Of a stretch of DNA of 64,000 nt, positions 8,654-17,237 are shown one piece after another (the stretch's first letter is position 1; every line of letters starts with the position of its first letter). Origin of the DNA: Chromatiaceae bacterium (GTDB taxonomy: Bacteria; Pseudomonadota; Gammaproteobacteria; Chromatiales; Chromatiaceae); contig JACKMP010000007.1 of NCBI GenBank assembly GCA_024235315.1, forward strand, positions 1 through 64,000. The letters run 5' to 3'. A program made the translations under genes and the position numbers. Below the pieces are notes generated by a model. That model worked only from the letters and a program-made list of their open reading frames with translations. It searched no databases and was not told the origin of the DNA.

Positions 8654-9333
8654 ACCGCGGGGTCTTCGTCACCGGTACCGACACCGGCTGCGGAAAGACA
8701 CACGCGTCTGTGACGTTGATTCGCGCGCTGCGTGCCCGCGGTCTGCGCGTGACCGGATTCAAACCGGTGGCGGCCGGCGCCGACTGGTGCGACGGGGAAT
8801 GGCGCAACGACGATGCCTCGGCGCTGCTGGCGGCGAGCGGCCTTGATCTGCCTTACGCGACGGTGAACCCTTATTGCTTCGCCCCGGCGATCGCCCCCCA
8901 CCTCGCTGCGGCCGAAGAACGCGTTACGGTCTCACCCGGTCCGATCAATGCCGCGTTCGCGAAGTTGTGCGGCGCGAGCGATTTCGTGGTGGTCGAAGGC
9001 GCCGGCGGCTGGCGCGTCCCCTTGGGCCCGGACCTCGATATCCAGCGCCTGGCGCTGGTGCTTGGTCTGCCCGTCATATTGGTGGTCGGGCTGCGTCTCG
9101 GCTGTCTCAACCATGCCGTGCTCAGCGAGCAGGCGATCAAGGCCAGTGGGGCCGTGTTTCTTGGCTGGGTCGGTTCCCAGGTCGACCCGGAAATGCCCCG
9201 TTTGCGGCAAAACATCGCCACCCTCGAATCCATTTTGCCTGTCCCCTGCCTGGGGATACTGCCCCACGTTGATGCCGCCGGCGCAGCCGATTGCGCCTCC
9301 CCTATCGCGATCGACGCCGTCCTGGGGCTGTAA
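8650..9333 (+). CDS. bioD: dethiobiotin synthetase
   Basis: ATP-dependent carboxylase forming the ureido ring of dethiobiotin, the substrate of BioB. The 227-residue product has the P-loop GTDTGCGK16T, FKPVAAGAD and the EGAGGWRVPL substrate loop. It starts with GTG inside the last codons of bioC (GTGA overlap) and is the last gene of the operon: membrane protein, bioB, F, H, C, D. No bioA appears in the window; it must lie elsewhere if the pathway is complete. Confidence 0.95.
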   Translation: MNRGVFVTGTDTGCGKTHASVTLIRALRARGLRVTGFKPVAAGADWCDGEWRNDDASALLAASGLDLPYATVNPYCFAPAIAPHLAAAEERVTVSPGPINAAFAKLCGASDFVVVEGAGGWRVPLGPDLDIQRLALVLGLPVILVVGLRLGCLNHAVLSEQAIKASGAVFLGWVGSQVDPEMPRLRQNIATLESILPVPCLGILPHVDAAGAADCASPIAIDAVLGL

Positions 9334-9368
9334 CTGGCACGTCCAGCCATAGCGGCCATGCTTTGAAA

Positions 9369-9382
9369 TTGACGTAAATCAA
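9369..9382. promoter_or_regulatory. FNR/Anr-like box 1
   Basis: TTGAC-GTAA-ATCAA matches 9 of 10 positions of the FNR/Anr consensus TTGAT-N4-ATCAA. It lies in an AT-rich stretch upstream of DUF2244-coxB. A weak promoter reading (TTGACG, 18-base spacer, TATTAG at 9393-9398) would overlap the box, which would suggest repression, but that promoter is uncertain. Confidence 0.68.
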
Positions 9383-9428
9383 TGACCACTAATATTAGAA
9401 AAGCTGTATACCATAAAAAGATTTTTTT

Positions 9429-9442
9429 CTGATCTGCATCAA
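9429..9442. promoter_or_regulatory. FNR/Anr-like box 2
   Basis: CTGAT-CTGC-ATCAA also matches 9 of 10 consensus positions. Its centre lies 60 bases from that of box 1, close to six helical turns, so both sites would face the same side of the DNA. This suggests oxygen-dependent control of the aa3 oxidase cluster. Confidence 0.62.
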
Positions 9443-9550
9443 ATTTGCTTGGAACTACGTGGGGCCCGCGATACCCTGCGCAGCGGAAAAAACAGCCTCG
9501 CACTGTTGTTTCTCGGCGCATGTTGCGTGAATCCGCTGGGAATTAGGCCG

Positions 9551-10051
9551 ATGGTGACGTCCGACAGTTGTCCCGATACGCAGGTGCGTCGGGTGGTCAT
9601 CCGGCCAAACCGCTCGTTGAGTTGGCGCCAGTCGATGGTGTTTCTTGGTGCCATTTCGGTGCCCTTGCTGCTGATCTCCGGTGTGCTCGCAGTGCGTGGT
9701 TATTGGCTCATCCTGCCGTTTGCCGGGCTGGAGCTTGCGGCGTTGTTTGCGTGCATCTACGTGGTGTCGCATGCCGCTCAGCGCTGTGAGGTGATCTCCA
9801 TCGGTGCGTCGGTGGTGACGGTGGAGAAGGGCAGGGCGCGCGGCCGCTGCGACGACGCGGGCGGCCCGGAAGAGCGCACAGAATTTGCGCGCGGCTGGGT
9901 CCGCGTGGACCTGACCGGCGTGACCGGGCATTGGTACCCGAGGCGCCTGTGGATCGGCGCTTCAGGCCGGCGGGTCGAGATCGGGGGATTCCTGGTCGAC
10001 GACGAGAAGGCCGACCTTGCGGCGGAATTGCGCAAGCTGCTGTCCGCATAG
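9551..10051 (+). CDS. DUF2244 membrane protein
   Basis: A 166-residue protein of the DUF2244 family, recognised from RRVVIRPNRSLSWRQ followed by two adjacent hydrophobic helices (about 35-80) and a C-terminal region ending GRRVEIGGFLVDDEKADLAAELRKLL. Function unknown; members regularly sit directly before coxB in proteobacterial aa3 oxidase clusters, as here. The ATG at 9551 is preferred; an upstream in-frame ATG at 9449 would add 34 residues that do not look like family sequence and would run up to the FNR-like boxes. Confidence 0.78.
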   Translation: MVTSDSCPDTQVRRVVIRPNRSLSWRQSMVFLGAISVPLLLISGVLAVRGYWLILPFAGLELAALFACIYVVSHAAQRCEVISIGASVVTVEKGRARGRCDDAGGPEERTEFARGWVRVDLTGVTGHWYPRRLWIGASGRRVEIGGFLVDDEKADLAAELRKLLSA

Positions 10052-10125
10052 AGATCGACGGCGTCGCCGGAAGCGGCGCCTGGTGAATTCGAATAAAGAT
10101 TAAACAATTCGGGGGGACCGAAGCT

Positions 10126-11268
10126 GTGAGAGTGATGCATAAGCTGGCCGGCATATCGTCGGCGTTACTGGTCGGGGCGTTCACGTCAGCGAAAGCTGAC
10201 TTCGCGCTCAACATGCGGGAGGGAGTCACCTCGACCAGCCAGAGCGTGTACGACCTGCACATGATCATCTTCTGGGTGTGCTGCGTGATCGGCATCGTGG
10301 TGTTCGGTGCAATGATCTACTCGATCGTCAACCACCGTAAATCCAAGGGTGCCGTGGCTGCGCAGTTCCACGAGAGCACCACCATGGAGATCCTGTGGAC
10401 TGTGGTGCCGATCGTGATCCTGGTCAGCATGGCCATTCCCGCGACCAGTACCTTGCTGGCGATGGAGGACACCAGTGATGCGGACATGACGGTGAAAGTC
10501 ACCGGGATCCAGTGGAAATGGAAGTACGACTATGTCGACGGTGACGCATCCGGGATCTCCCTGATCAGCTCGCTCGATGCCAGGCACAACGAAGCGCGTC
10601 TGCTCGGCGCCAAGGCGGATCTGAGCCAGTTTGGCGACCACTATCTGATGGAAGTCGACAACCCGCTGGTCATCCCGACCGGTAAGAAGGTGCGGTTCCT
10701 GCTGACTGCGGCGGATGTCATTCATTCGTGGTGGGTGCCGGATCTGGGGTGGAAGAAGGATGCGATTCCCGGTTTCGTGAACGAGGCCTGGACCAAGGTG
10801 GACCAGCCGGGGGTGTATCGCGGCAAGTGTGCCGAACTGTGCGGAAAGGACCATGGCTTCATGCCGATCGTCGTCGTCGCGAAGGCGCCGGAAGACTATG
10901 CCAAGTGGGTGGCGGAGCAGAAGAGCGTCGCCGAAGCGGCGGCGGCTTCCGCTGATCGTGAATGGACCAAGGACGAGCTGCTTGCGAAGGGTGAGCAGGT
11001 CTACACCACCAACTGCGCGGCTTGTCACCAGGTCAACGGCCAGGGTGTGCCGCCGGCGTTCCCGGCGCTGGCCGGCAGCGCGATCGCCAACGGTGATGCG
11101 GCCGCCCATATCAGCCTGGTGCTGAATGGCAAGGCGGGTACCGCGATGGCGGCCTACCGCAACATACTCAACGATGCAGATCTGGCCGCGGTTATATCGT
11201 ACGAGCGCAACGCCTGGGGCAACAGCGCCGGTATCGTTCAACCTGCTGCGATCAAGGCAGCCCGTTAA
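10126..11268 (+). CDS. coxB: cytochrome c oxidase subunit II with fused cytochrome c domain
   Basis: Electron-entry subunit of the aa3-type oxidase. A signal-like N-terminus (ending near SAKA) is followed by two membrane helices, then a periplasmic CuA cupredoxin domain with C235-AEL-C239-GKD-H243-GF-M246 and the aromatic patch WKWKYDY. A C-terminal monoheme domain (CAACH, 297-301) makes this a caa3-like subunit. The GTG at 10126 is chosen because a strong GGGGGGA ribosome binding site ends 8 bases before it; the ATG at 10135 would be too far away. First structural gene of the cox cluster. Confidence 0.95.
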   Translation: MRVMHKLAGISSALLVGAFTSAKADFALNMREGVTSTSQSVYDLHMIIFWVCCVIGIVVFGAMIYSIVNHRKSKGAVAAQFHESTTMEILWTVVPIVILVSMAIPATSTLLAMEDTSDADMTVKVTGIQWKWKYDYVDGDASGISLISSLDARHNEARLLGAKADLSQFGDHYLMEVDNPLVIPTGKKVRFLLTAADVIHSWWVPDLGWKKDAIPGFVNEAWTKVDQPGVYRGKCAELCGKDHGFMPIVVVAKAPEDYAKWVAEQKSVAEAAAASADREWTKDELLAKGEQVYTTNCAACHQVNGQGVPPAFPALAGSAIANGDAAAHISLVLNGKAGTAMAAYRNILNDADLAAVISYERNAWGNSAGIVQPAAIKAAR

Positions 11269-11294
11269 GCAGAAATTCTGAGGGGAGTCTCAAG

Positions 11295-12875
11295 ATGAGT
11301 ACCGCTACAGCAACTCACGACGATCATCACGATCATGGGCCGGCCAAGGGCCTGATGCGGTGGGTAACCACCACCAACCACAAGGACATCGGTACCCTGT
11401 ACCTGTTGTTTGCGCTGGTGATGTTTTTCATTGGCGGCGCCATGGCCATGGTCATCCGGGCCGAGCTGTTCCAGCCTGGCATGCAGGTGGTAGACCCGCA
11501 GTTCTTCAACTCAATGACCACAGTGCATGCGCTGGTGATGATCTTCGGTGCAGTCATGCCGGCCTTCACCGGGTTGGCCAACTGGCTGATTCCGATGATG
11601 ATCGGCGCGCCGGACATGGCACTTCCGCGCATGAACAACTTCTCGTTCTGGATCCTGCCGTTCGCGTTCTCGCTGCTGTTGTCCACCTTCTTCATGAATG
11701 GTGGCGGCCCGGCCGGTGGTTGGACCATCTATCCGCCGCTGTCGCTGCAGATGGGCGATGGTTTTCCGTTCATGATCTTCGCGATCCACCTGGCCGGCAT
11801 CTCGTCAATCATGGGTTCGATCAATATCGTGGTCACGATCCTCAACATGCGCGCACCGGGCATGACCCTGATGAAGATGCCGCTGTTCGTGTGGACCTGG
11901 CTGATCACCGCCTACCTGCTGATCGCCACCATGCCGGTGCTGGCCGGTGCGGTGACCATGCTGTTGACCGACAAGTTCGCGGGTACCAGCTTCTTCAGCG
12001 CGGCAGGCGGTGGCGACCCGGTGATGTATCAGCACATCTTCTGGTTCTTCGGGCACCCCGAGGTGTACATCCTGATCCTGCCGGCTTTCGGCATCGTGTC
12101 GGCGATCGTCCCGACCTTCGCGCGCAAGCCGTTGTTCGGCTACAGCTCGATGGTCTACGCGACGGCCTCGATCGCTTTCCTGTCGTTCATCGTGTGGGCG
12201 CACCATATGTTCACCGTGGGGATGCCGGTGGTCGGTGAGCTGTTCTTCATGTACGCGACCATGATGATCGCGGTGCCGACCGGGGTTAAGGTCTTCAACT
12301 GGGTGTCGACCATGTGGAAGGGTTCGATGACCTTCGAGACCCCTATGCTGTTCGCCGTCGGCTTCATCATCATGTTCACCATCGGTGGCTTCTCGGGCCT
12401 GATGCTGGCGATCGCGCCGGCGGATTTCCAGTACCACGACACCTACTTCGTGGTGGCGCATTTCCACTACGTACTGGTGACCGGTGCCGTGTACTCAATC
12501 ATGGCGGCCGCCTATTACTGGCTGCCGAAGTGGACCGGCAACATGTATGACGAGAAGCTGGGCCAGATGCATTTCTGGATCTCGACCGTCTCGGTCAACG
12601 TCCTGTTCTTCCCCCAGCATTTCCTCGGCCTTGCCGGCATGCCGCGACGCATTCCCGATTACTCGGTGCAGTTCACCGACTGGAACATGATTTCGTCGAT
12701 TGGCGGCTTCGTGTTCGGTGTTTCGCAGCTGATGTTCGCCTATGTCGTTTACAAGACGATCCGTGGTGGTGAAAAGGCGACCGATCAGGTGTGGGAGGGT
12801 GCGCATGGTCTGGAGTGGACCCTTCCGTCGCCGCCGCCCTACCACAGCTTCACCGAGGCGCCCGAGGTCAAGTAA
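11295..12875 (+). CDS. coxA: cytochrome c oxidase subunit I (aa3 type)
   Basis: Catalytic subunit that reduces oxygen to water at the heme a3-CuB centre and pumps protons. The 526-residue protein shows the low-spin heme helix TTVHALVMIFGAVMP, the CuB His/Tyr helix WFFGHPEVYILILPAFG with its cross-linked pair, HHMFTVG, and the heme a3/a ligand region HDTYFVVAHFHYVL. The N-terminus is His-rich. It lies 26 bases after coxB with a GAGGGG-type ribosome binding site and is followed by a strong hairpin. Confidence 0.97.
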   Translation: MSTATATHDDHHDHGPAKGLMRWVTTTNHKDIGTLYLLFALVMFFIGGAMAMVIRAELFQPGMQVVDPQFFNSMTTVHALVMIFGAVMPAFTGLANWLIPMMIGAPDMALPRMNNFSFWILPFAFSLLLSTFFMNGGGPAGGWTIYPPLSLQMGDGFPFMIFAIHLAGISSIMGSINIVVTILNMRAPGMTLMKMPLFVWTWLITAYLLIATMPVLAGAVTMLLTDKFAGTSFFSAAGGGDPVMYQHIFWFFGHPEVYILILPAFGIVSAIVPTFARKPLFGYSSMVYATASIAFLSFIVWAHHMFTVGMPVVGELFFMYATMMIAVPTGVKVFNWVSTMWKGSMTFETPMLFAVGFIIMFTIGGFSGLMLAIAPADFQYHDTYFVVAHFHYVLVTGAVYSIMAAAYYWLPKWTGNMYDEKLGQMHFWISTVSVNVLFFPQHFLGLAGMPRRIPDYSVQFTDWNMISSIGGFVFGVSQLMFAYVVYKTIRGGEKATDQVWEGAHGLEWTLPSPPPYHSFTEAPEVK

Positions 12876-12881
12876 CACGCT

Positions 12882-12910
12882 GCCGCTCCCGTCTTCCGGA
12901 TGGGAGCGGC
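12882..12910 (+). terminator. hairpin after coxA without a T-run (attenuator or RNA-stability stem)
   Basis: GCCGCTCCC (12882-12890) and GGGAGCGGC (12902-12910) are a perfect 9-base inverted repeat with an 11-base loop. There is no following run of T, so it is less likely to be a full terminator than a partial attenuator or 3' end protector that keeps coxA expression above that of the assembly genes downstream. Confidence 0.6.
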
Positions 12911-12923
12911 CACAGGTGCAACG

Positions 12924-13040
12924 ATGCAAGACGTCACTGACAAATCGAAAGCGAATATCCGGTTGGCGATCATTCTCGGGCTGGTCGCGTTCGGGTTTTT
13001 CCTGATGGGCCTCTATCTCGCATTGGGCAAAGAGGGCTGA
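12924..13040 (+). CDS. small cytochrome oxidase assembly-type membrane protein
   Basis: A 38-residue open frame with one transmembrane helix (about residues 11-33; core NIRLAIILGLVAFGFFLMGLY) and charged ends. It sits between coxA and ctaG, four bases before ctaG. Similar tiny single-helix proteins, annotated as cytochrome oxidase small assembly proteins, occupy this slot in related clusters. The ribosome binding site is weak (CAGGTG, 7 bases upstream). It is easily missed by gene callers. Confidence 0.65.
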   Translation: MQDVTDKSKANIRLAIILGLVAFGFFLMGLYLALGKEG

Positions 13041-13044
13041 AGGC

Positions 13045-13593
13045 GTGACAACTGGGCTGCAACGACGCAACGACCGGTCTTTCGCGAAGATCGCGCTGGT
13101 CGCCATTGCAATGTTCGGCTTCGGGTATCTGCTGGTCCCGCTGTACGACGTGTTCTGTGAGATCACCGGGCTCAACGGCAAGACCGGGCGCATCGACGAG
13201 ACCGAGATTGCAGCGCGTTATCAGCCTGACATGTCGCGGGTCGTGACGGTGCAGTTCATCGCCAACAACAACCTGGGCATGCCCTGGGAGTTCGGACCCA
13301 GCGTCGAGAGCATGCAGGTGCACCCCGGCAAGATCTATGCGACCTCTTTCAAGGCACGCAATCCGACCGGACACGATATGGTTGGCCAGGCGGTGCCCAG
13401 CGTGGCGCCGAACAAGGCGGGCCGCTATTTCAACAAGACCGAGTGTTTCTGTTTCAACCAGCAGCCGCTGGCTGCGGGCGAGAGCAAGGACATGCCGCTG
13501 CGCTTCATCGTCGACCCAAACCTGCCGGGGGATGTGACAACGCTCACCCTGGCATACACGGTATTCGATGTGACGCAGGTGGCGATGAATTGA
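13045..13593 (+). CDS. ctaG: cytochrome c oxidase assembly protein CtaG/Cox11
   Basis: Membrane-anchored periplasmic copper chaperone that delivers copper to the CuB site of subunit I. The 182-residue protein has one N-terminal helix (about 14-34) ending in VPLYDVFC38, then an immunoglobulin-like domain with the copper motif C134-F-C136-F. It starts with GTG immediately after the small membrane ORF and precedes coxC, the usual order. Confidence 0.93.
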   Translation: MTTGLQRRNDRSFAKIALVAIAMFGFGYLLVPLYDVFCEITGLNGKTGRIDETEIAARYQPDMSRVVTVQFIANNNLGMPWEFGPSVESMQVHPGKIYATSFKARNPTGHDMVGQAVPSVAPNKAGRYFNKTECFCFNQQPLAAGESKDMPLRFIVDPNLPGDVTTLTLAYTVFDVTQVAMN

Positions 13594-13666
13594 GCCTGTT
13601 CGGGGCACGGACCGATCGGCAGATGCGTAACCACTTCAATAAGACACAATCATTCTAGGGGGAGAC

Positions 13667-14527
13667 ATGGCACATACAGGTGACCATTACTACGTGCCAC
13701 ACGGCAGTCACTGGCCGATCGTCGCCAGCGTCGCGTTGACAACAGGCGTGGTGGGTGCGGCCAACTGGTTTAACGGCCACGCCTCGGGGCAGATGTTGCT
13801 CCTGCTTGGCCTCGGACTTGTCGCGTTCATGATGTTCGGCTGGTTCGGGACTGTGATCAACGAGAGCCTCAAGGGCATGTACAACGAACAGGTTGATCGC
13901 TCGTTCCGGCAGGGAATGATGTGGTTCATCTTTTCCGAAGTCATGTTCTTTGCGGCTTTCTTCGGCGCCCTGTTCTACGCCCGTGTGCTGTCTGTGCCGT
14001 GGCTGATGGGTGGCGATTTCTCGACCCACGAATACCTCTGGAAGGGATTCGGTGAGGCCTGGCCGACCAACGGGCCGGGCAATGTGGGTGGAGATTTCCA
14101 GAACATGGGTGCCTGGGGTATCCCGGCGATCAACACCCTGTTGCTGTTGACCTCGGGCGTCACCATCACGCTGTCGCACTGGGCGCTGAAGGCAAACGAT
14201 CAGAAGAATACCGTCCTGTGGCTGGCCGCGACCGTTGCATTGGGCGCGACCTTCCTTGGTTTTCAGGCCTATGAGTACATCCATGCATACCACGAGCTCA
14301 ACCTGACACTGGGTTCGGGGATCTACGGATCGACCTTCTTCATGCTCACCGGTTTCCACGGCATGCACGTGACGATCGGCACGATCATGTTGATTGTCAT
14401 CACCTTGCGCGCAGCGAAAGGGCATTTCTCGCCCGACCACCATTTTGCGTTCGAAGGCGTGGCCTGGTACTGGCACTTCGTCGACGTGGTCTGGCTGGGG
14501 CTGTTTATCTTCGTCTACGTGCTCTGA
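13667..14527 (+). CDS. coxC: cytochrome c oxidase subunit III
   Basis: Non-catalytic membrane subunit that stabilises the aa3 oxidase and its proton uptake. The 286-residue protein has seven hydrophobic helices and the family sequences MMWFIFSEVMFFAAFFGALFY, TGFHGMHVTIGTIML and FEGVAWYWHFVDVVWLGLF near the C-terminus. A strong GGGGGAG ribosome binding site precedes the ATG. It ends in a hairpin shared with the convergent DUF2909 gene. Confidence 0.95.
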   Translation: MAHTGDHYYVPHGSHWPIVASVALTTGVVGAANWFNGHASGQMLLLLGLGLVAFMMFGWFGTVINESLKGMYNEQVDRSFRQGMMWFIFSEVMFFAAFFGALFYARVLSVPWLMGGDFSTHEYLWKGFGEAWPTNGPGNVGGDFQNMGAWGIPAINTLLLLTSGVTITLSHWALKANDQKNTVLWLAATVALGATFLGFQAYEYIHAYHELNLTLGSGIYGSTFFMLTGFHGMHVTIGTIMLIVITLRAAKGHFSPDHHFAFEGVAWYWHFVDVVWLGLFIFVYVL

Positions 14528-14537
14528 TTCGGGGTGA

Positions 14538-14560
14538 GGGTCCGGCCCCTGGCCGGGCCC
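14538..14560. terminator. hairpin between convergent coxC and DUF2909 genes
   Basis: GGGTCCGGCC (14538-14547), a CCT loop and GGCCGGGCCC (14551-14560) pair over ten positions with one T-G wobble. No long T-run follows on either strand, so it may work as a bidirectional terminator only with help from Rho. Confidence 0.55.
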
Positions 14561-14590
14561 GTCTCAACCGCGACGTGGCCGGGCTACGGC

Positions 14591-14830
14591 TCAGTTGCGC
14601 GATGTCTCACTTGCCGGTGAATCGGGGTAGATGCCGTGTGGTTCGATGATGCCGAAAGCGATCATTACCATCAGAAAGGCGAACAGCCCAATGGACAGGC
14701 CAATGCGCCAGGTGAGCGCACGTAGCGTACGACGTGAGTCACCCTTGTCGTTGACCAGGTAGTAAAGGCCCGAGGCCAGGCTGGCAATGATGCCGATGAA
14801 TGCGAACACGATGATGATCTTGATCCACAC
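14591..14830 (-). CDS. twin-transmembrane protein, DUF2909 family
   Basis: A 79-residue protein with two membrane helices (about 3-26 and 42-64) joined by a charged loop NDKGDSRRTLRALTWR, typical of DUF2909. Function unknown, but it is placed opposite to coxC and next to SURF1 in many gammaproteobacteria including pseudomonads, which ties it to oxidase biogenesis. It is divergent from the SURF1 gene; the 51-base gap must hold promoters for both. Confidence 0.8.
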   Translation of the reverse strand: MWIKIIIVFAFIGIIASLASGLYYLVNDKGDSRRTLRALTWRIGLSIGLFAFLMVMIAFGIIEPHGIYPDSPASETSRN

Positions 14831-14881
14831 GACTACTGCTTCCTCGTTTTGGGCCGCTGCAGTATAGCAGCCGGAAAACCT

Positions 14882-15652
14882 ATGAAAGGCGTGTCGCTAC
14901 AACTTGGCCGTTACCGCTTCGCACCGGCGCTGTGGCCCACGCTGACGTTTGGCATGCTGTTCCCGATCCTGCTCGCCCTCGGGTACTGGCAGATGGACAG
15001 GGCAGGCGAGAAGCAGGCGCTGGTCGAGCAGCGCGCCGCCGGCGAAGTCACTGCGCCGCTGGTGTTGGGTGCAGGTTCGCGACTCTCGGAATCAGACCGC
15101 TATCGACAGGCCGTGGTCCGCGGTCACTACGTGTCGGATCAGCAGTGGTTGCTGGACAATCGTGTCTATCGTGGGCAGCCGGGCTATCACGTGTTCACAC
15201 CGTTTCGCCCGGACGGCGCCGACGCACCGACCCTGCTGGTGAATCGGGGCTGGGTTGCGGTCGGTGCTTCGAGGGATTTCCTGCCGGCGCTGCCGGTTGC
15301 CGATGATCATGTCACCTTGACCGGCAGGCTGGACTCCCCCGCATCGGTCGGCCTGGTGGTGGGTGAGGTGCCGCTGCACAGCGTTGCGGAAAAGGTGCTG
15401 GTGCAGTCGCTGGATGTGGCGGAGCTCGCCGATGCGCGGGGCCTCGACCTGCTGCGCTATGCACTGGTCATCGATGACGGGCAGGTGGGCGGCCTGCAGT
15501 ATGACTGGTCGCCGATCCCACAGATCGGACCGGAGAAGCACCTGGGTTACGCGGTGCAGTGGTTCGGACTCGCGGTGGCCCTGCTGATCATCTACCTGGG
15601 TGTGAATACGCGTCGCAACGGCGGTGACGGAGACAAGCATGTCGAAGCCTGA
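14882..15652 (+). CDS. SURF1 family cytochrome oxidase assembly protein
   Basis: Surf1/Shy1 proteins help insert heme a into subunit I. The 256-residue product has an N-terminal helix starting RFAPALWPTLTFGMLFPILLALGYWQMDRAGEK, the motif PGYHVFTPF, LVNRGWV, and a C-terminal helix after KHLGYAVQWFGLAVALLIIYL. The ATG at 14882 is chosen over an upstream GTG because the family N-terminus follows directly. Its end overlaps the next gene by 14 bases. Confidence 0.9.
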   Translation: MKGVSLQLGRYRFAPALWPTLTFGMLFPILLALGYWQMDRAGEKQALVEQRAAGEVTAPLVLGAGSRLSESDRYRQAVVRGHYVSDQQWLLDNRVYRGQPGYHVFTPFRPDGADAPTLLVNRGWVAVGASRDFLPALPVADDHVTLTGRLDSPASVGLVVGEVPLHSVAEKVLVQSLDVAELADARGLDLLRYALVIDDGQVGGLQYDWSPIPQIGPEKHLGYAVQWFGLAVALLIIYLGVNTRRNGGDGDKHVEA

Positions 15653-16253
15653 TGTCTCACAGGTCCGCCGCAGCCGGTTCCAGCTGGTGCTGATCTTCGC
15701 TCTGTTCCTGCTGCCACCGGTCAGTGCCTGGGTCGCGTGGAAATATCTCGGTGAACAGGGGGTCGGCGCGACCACCAACGCCGGCTCCCTGATTTCGCCG
15801 GCAAGGCCGCTGTCGCCGCTCGGCCTGGCCGGGGCGGGTGGCATGCCGATGGACGACGGAGAGTGGCGGGGACGCTGGACCTATGTGATCTTCGCTCCCT
15901 CCGATTGCGCCGAGCGCTGTCAGCAGCAGCTCTATATCACGCGCCAGGTCCGTCTCGCGATGAGCAAGGACATCCCGCGTGTGCAGCGTCTGTTGGTGCT
16001 GGATCAGGCGCCGCCGGCGACCCTGGTACAGCAACTGGGGAGTGATCACGCGGACCTGCATTGGGGGGTGCGCGGCGAGCGCTCCACCACGCCGCTGCGT
16101 GAATTCAGCGGTGATGGTTTCGCAGCGGACGGCGCCCATTTCTTCCTTGTCGACCCGCTCGGCAATCTGATGATGCATTACAGTCTCGATGTCCCCGCCA
16201 AGGGGATGATCAGGGATCTGCAAAAGTTGTTGAAAATATCGCAGGTCGGATAG
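15639..16253 (+). CDS. SCO1/SenC-like thioredoxin-fold membrane protein
   Basis: A 204-residue protein with one N-terminal transmembrane helix (about 13-35) and a periplasmic domain resembling SCO copper chaperones: YVIFAPSDCAERCQQQLY provides a C-x3-C pair, followed by a central RLLVLDQ strand and HFFLVDPLGNLMMHY, where SCO proteins keep their copper-ligand His region. It occupies the slot between SURF1 and ctaA used by an uncharacterised protein in pseudomonads. ATG at 15639 has a GGAGACA ribosome binding site; an upstream GTG at 15624 is less likely. A copper or redox role in CuA assembly is inferred. Confidence 0.75.
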   Translation: MSKPDVSQVRRSRFQLVLIFALFLLPPVSAWVAWKYLGEQGVGATTNAGSLISPARPLSPLGLAGAGGMPMDDGEWRGRWTYVIFAPSDCAERCQQQLYITRQVRLAMSKDIPRVQRLLVLDQAPPATLVQQLGSDHADLHWGVRGERSTTPLREFSGDGFAADGAHFFLVDPLGNLMMHYSLDVPAKGMIRDLQKLLKISQVG

Positions 16254-16256
16254 TCC

Positions 16257-17237
16257 ATGGCATATCACCGCTTCGTCATCGTCACCTGTGTTCTTGCTTT
16301 TGCCGTGATTCTGCTGGGCGCCTATACGCGGCTGGCCGATGCCGGCCTCGGCTGTCCCGACTGGCCGGGTTGCTACGGACACCTGACTGTCCCACCGACC
16401 GAGGCGCACGTGGCCGACAAGTCCTACCTGGAGCAACGCGCACTCGAGCCCTCCAAGGGCTGGAAGGAGATGGTGCATCGCTATTTTGCCGGTACCCTCG
16501 GCCTGTGCATCCTGGGCATAGCGATCTGGTCGTGGCGGCGCCGTGGCGCCAACCCGGACCAGCCTGTCTGGCTGCCGACGCTGCTGCTCGCGCTGGTGGT
16601 GTTTCAGGCCGCGCTCGGCATGTGGACAGTCACACTGCTGCTCAAGCCGATTGTCGTGATGGGGCATCTACTGGGCGGGTTCGCCACCTTCGGGCTGCTG
16701 GTACTGCTGGCGTTGCGCAGCGCTCCGCGCCGGCCGCCGGCAACGGACGGCAGGTGGCGTACGGCCGCGGCGGCCGGACTGCTGATCCTGGCGCTGCAGA
16801 TCGCGCTGGGTGGCTGGACGAGTTCAAACTACGCGGCGCTGGCCTGCCTGGATTTTCCGACCTGCCAGGGAAGCTGGGCGCCCGACATGGATTTCGACGA
16901 GGCCTTCGTGATGTGGCGCGGCCTGGGGGTCAACTACGAATACGGCGTGCTTGAACATCCGGCGCGCACGGCGATCCATGTCACCCATCGCATCGGTGCA
17001 CTGATCACGTTCCTTTTTCTGGGCTGGCTGGTGATCGCCATCCTGCGGGCTGGCGGGCCCCTGGTCGGGGCCGCACTGCTGGTCGGCGGCCTGCTGCTGC
17101 TGCAGGTCGGACTGGGAATCGGCAATGTCCTGCTGCATTTGCCTTTGACAGTTGCGACGGCACACAATGGCGTGGCTGCGCTGCTGCTTGTTTCACTCAT
17201 CTACCTGAACTATCGATTATGGCGACAACCGTACTGA
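16257..17237 (+). CDS. ctaA: heme A synthase (Cox15/CtaA)
   Basis: Oxidises the methyl group of heme O to give heme A for the aa3 oxidase. The 326-residue membrane protein has eight hydrophobic helices, GAYTRLADAGLGCPDWPGCYG in the first half, HRYFAGTLGL, and the second-half repeat GGWTSSNYAALACLDFPTC with HVTHRIGAL; the conserved His and Cys residues are in place. Its end overlaps ctaB by 19 bases. Confidence 0.94.
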   Translation: MAYHRFVIVTCVLAFAVILLGAYTRLADAGLGCPDWPGCYGHLTVPPTEAHVADKSYLEQRALEPSKGWKEMVHRYFAGTLGLCILGIAIWSWRRRGANPDQPVWLPTLLLALVVFQAALGMWTVTLLLKPIVVMGHLLGGFATFGLLVLLALRSAPRRPPATDGRWRTAAAAGLLILALQIALGGWTSSNYAALACLDFPTCQGSWAPDMDFDEAFVMWRGLGVNYEYGVLEHPARTAIHVTHRIGALITFLFLGWLVIAILRAGGPLVGAALLVGGLLLLQVGLGIGNVLLHLPLTVATAHNGVAALLLVSLIYLNYRLWRQPY

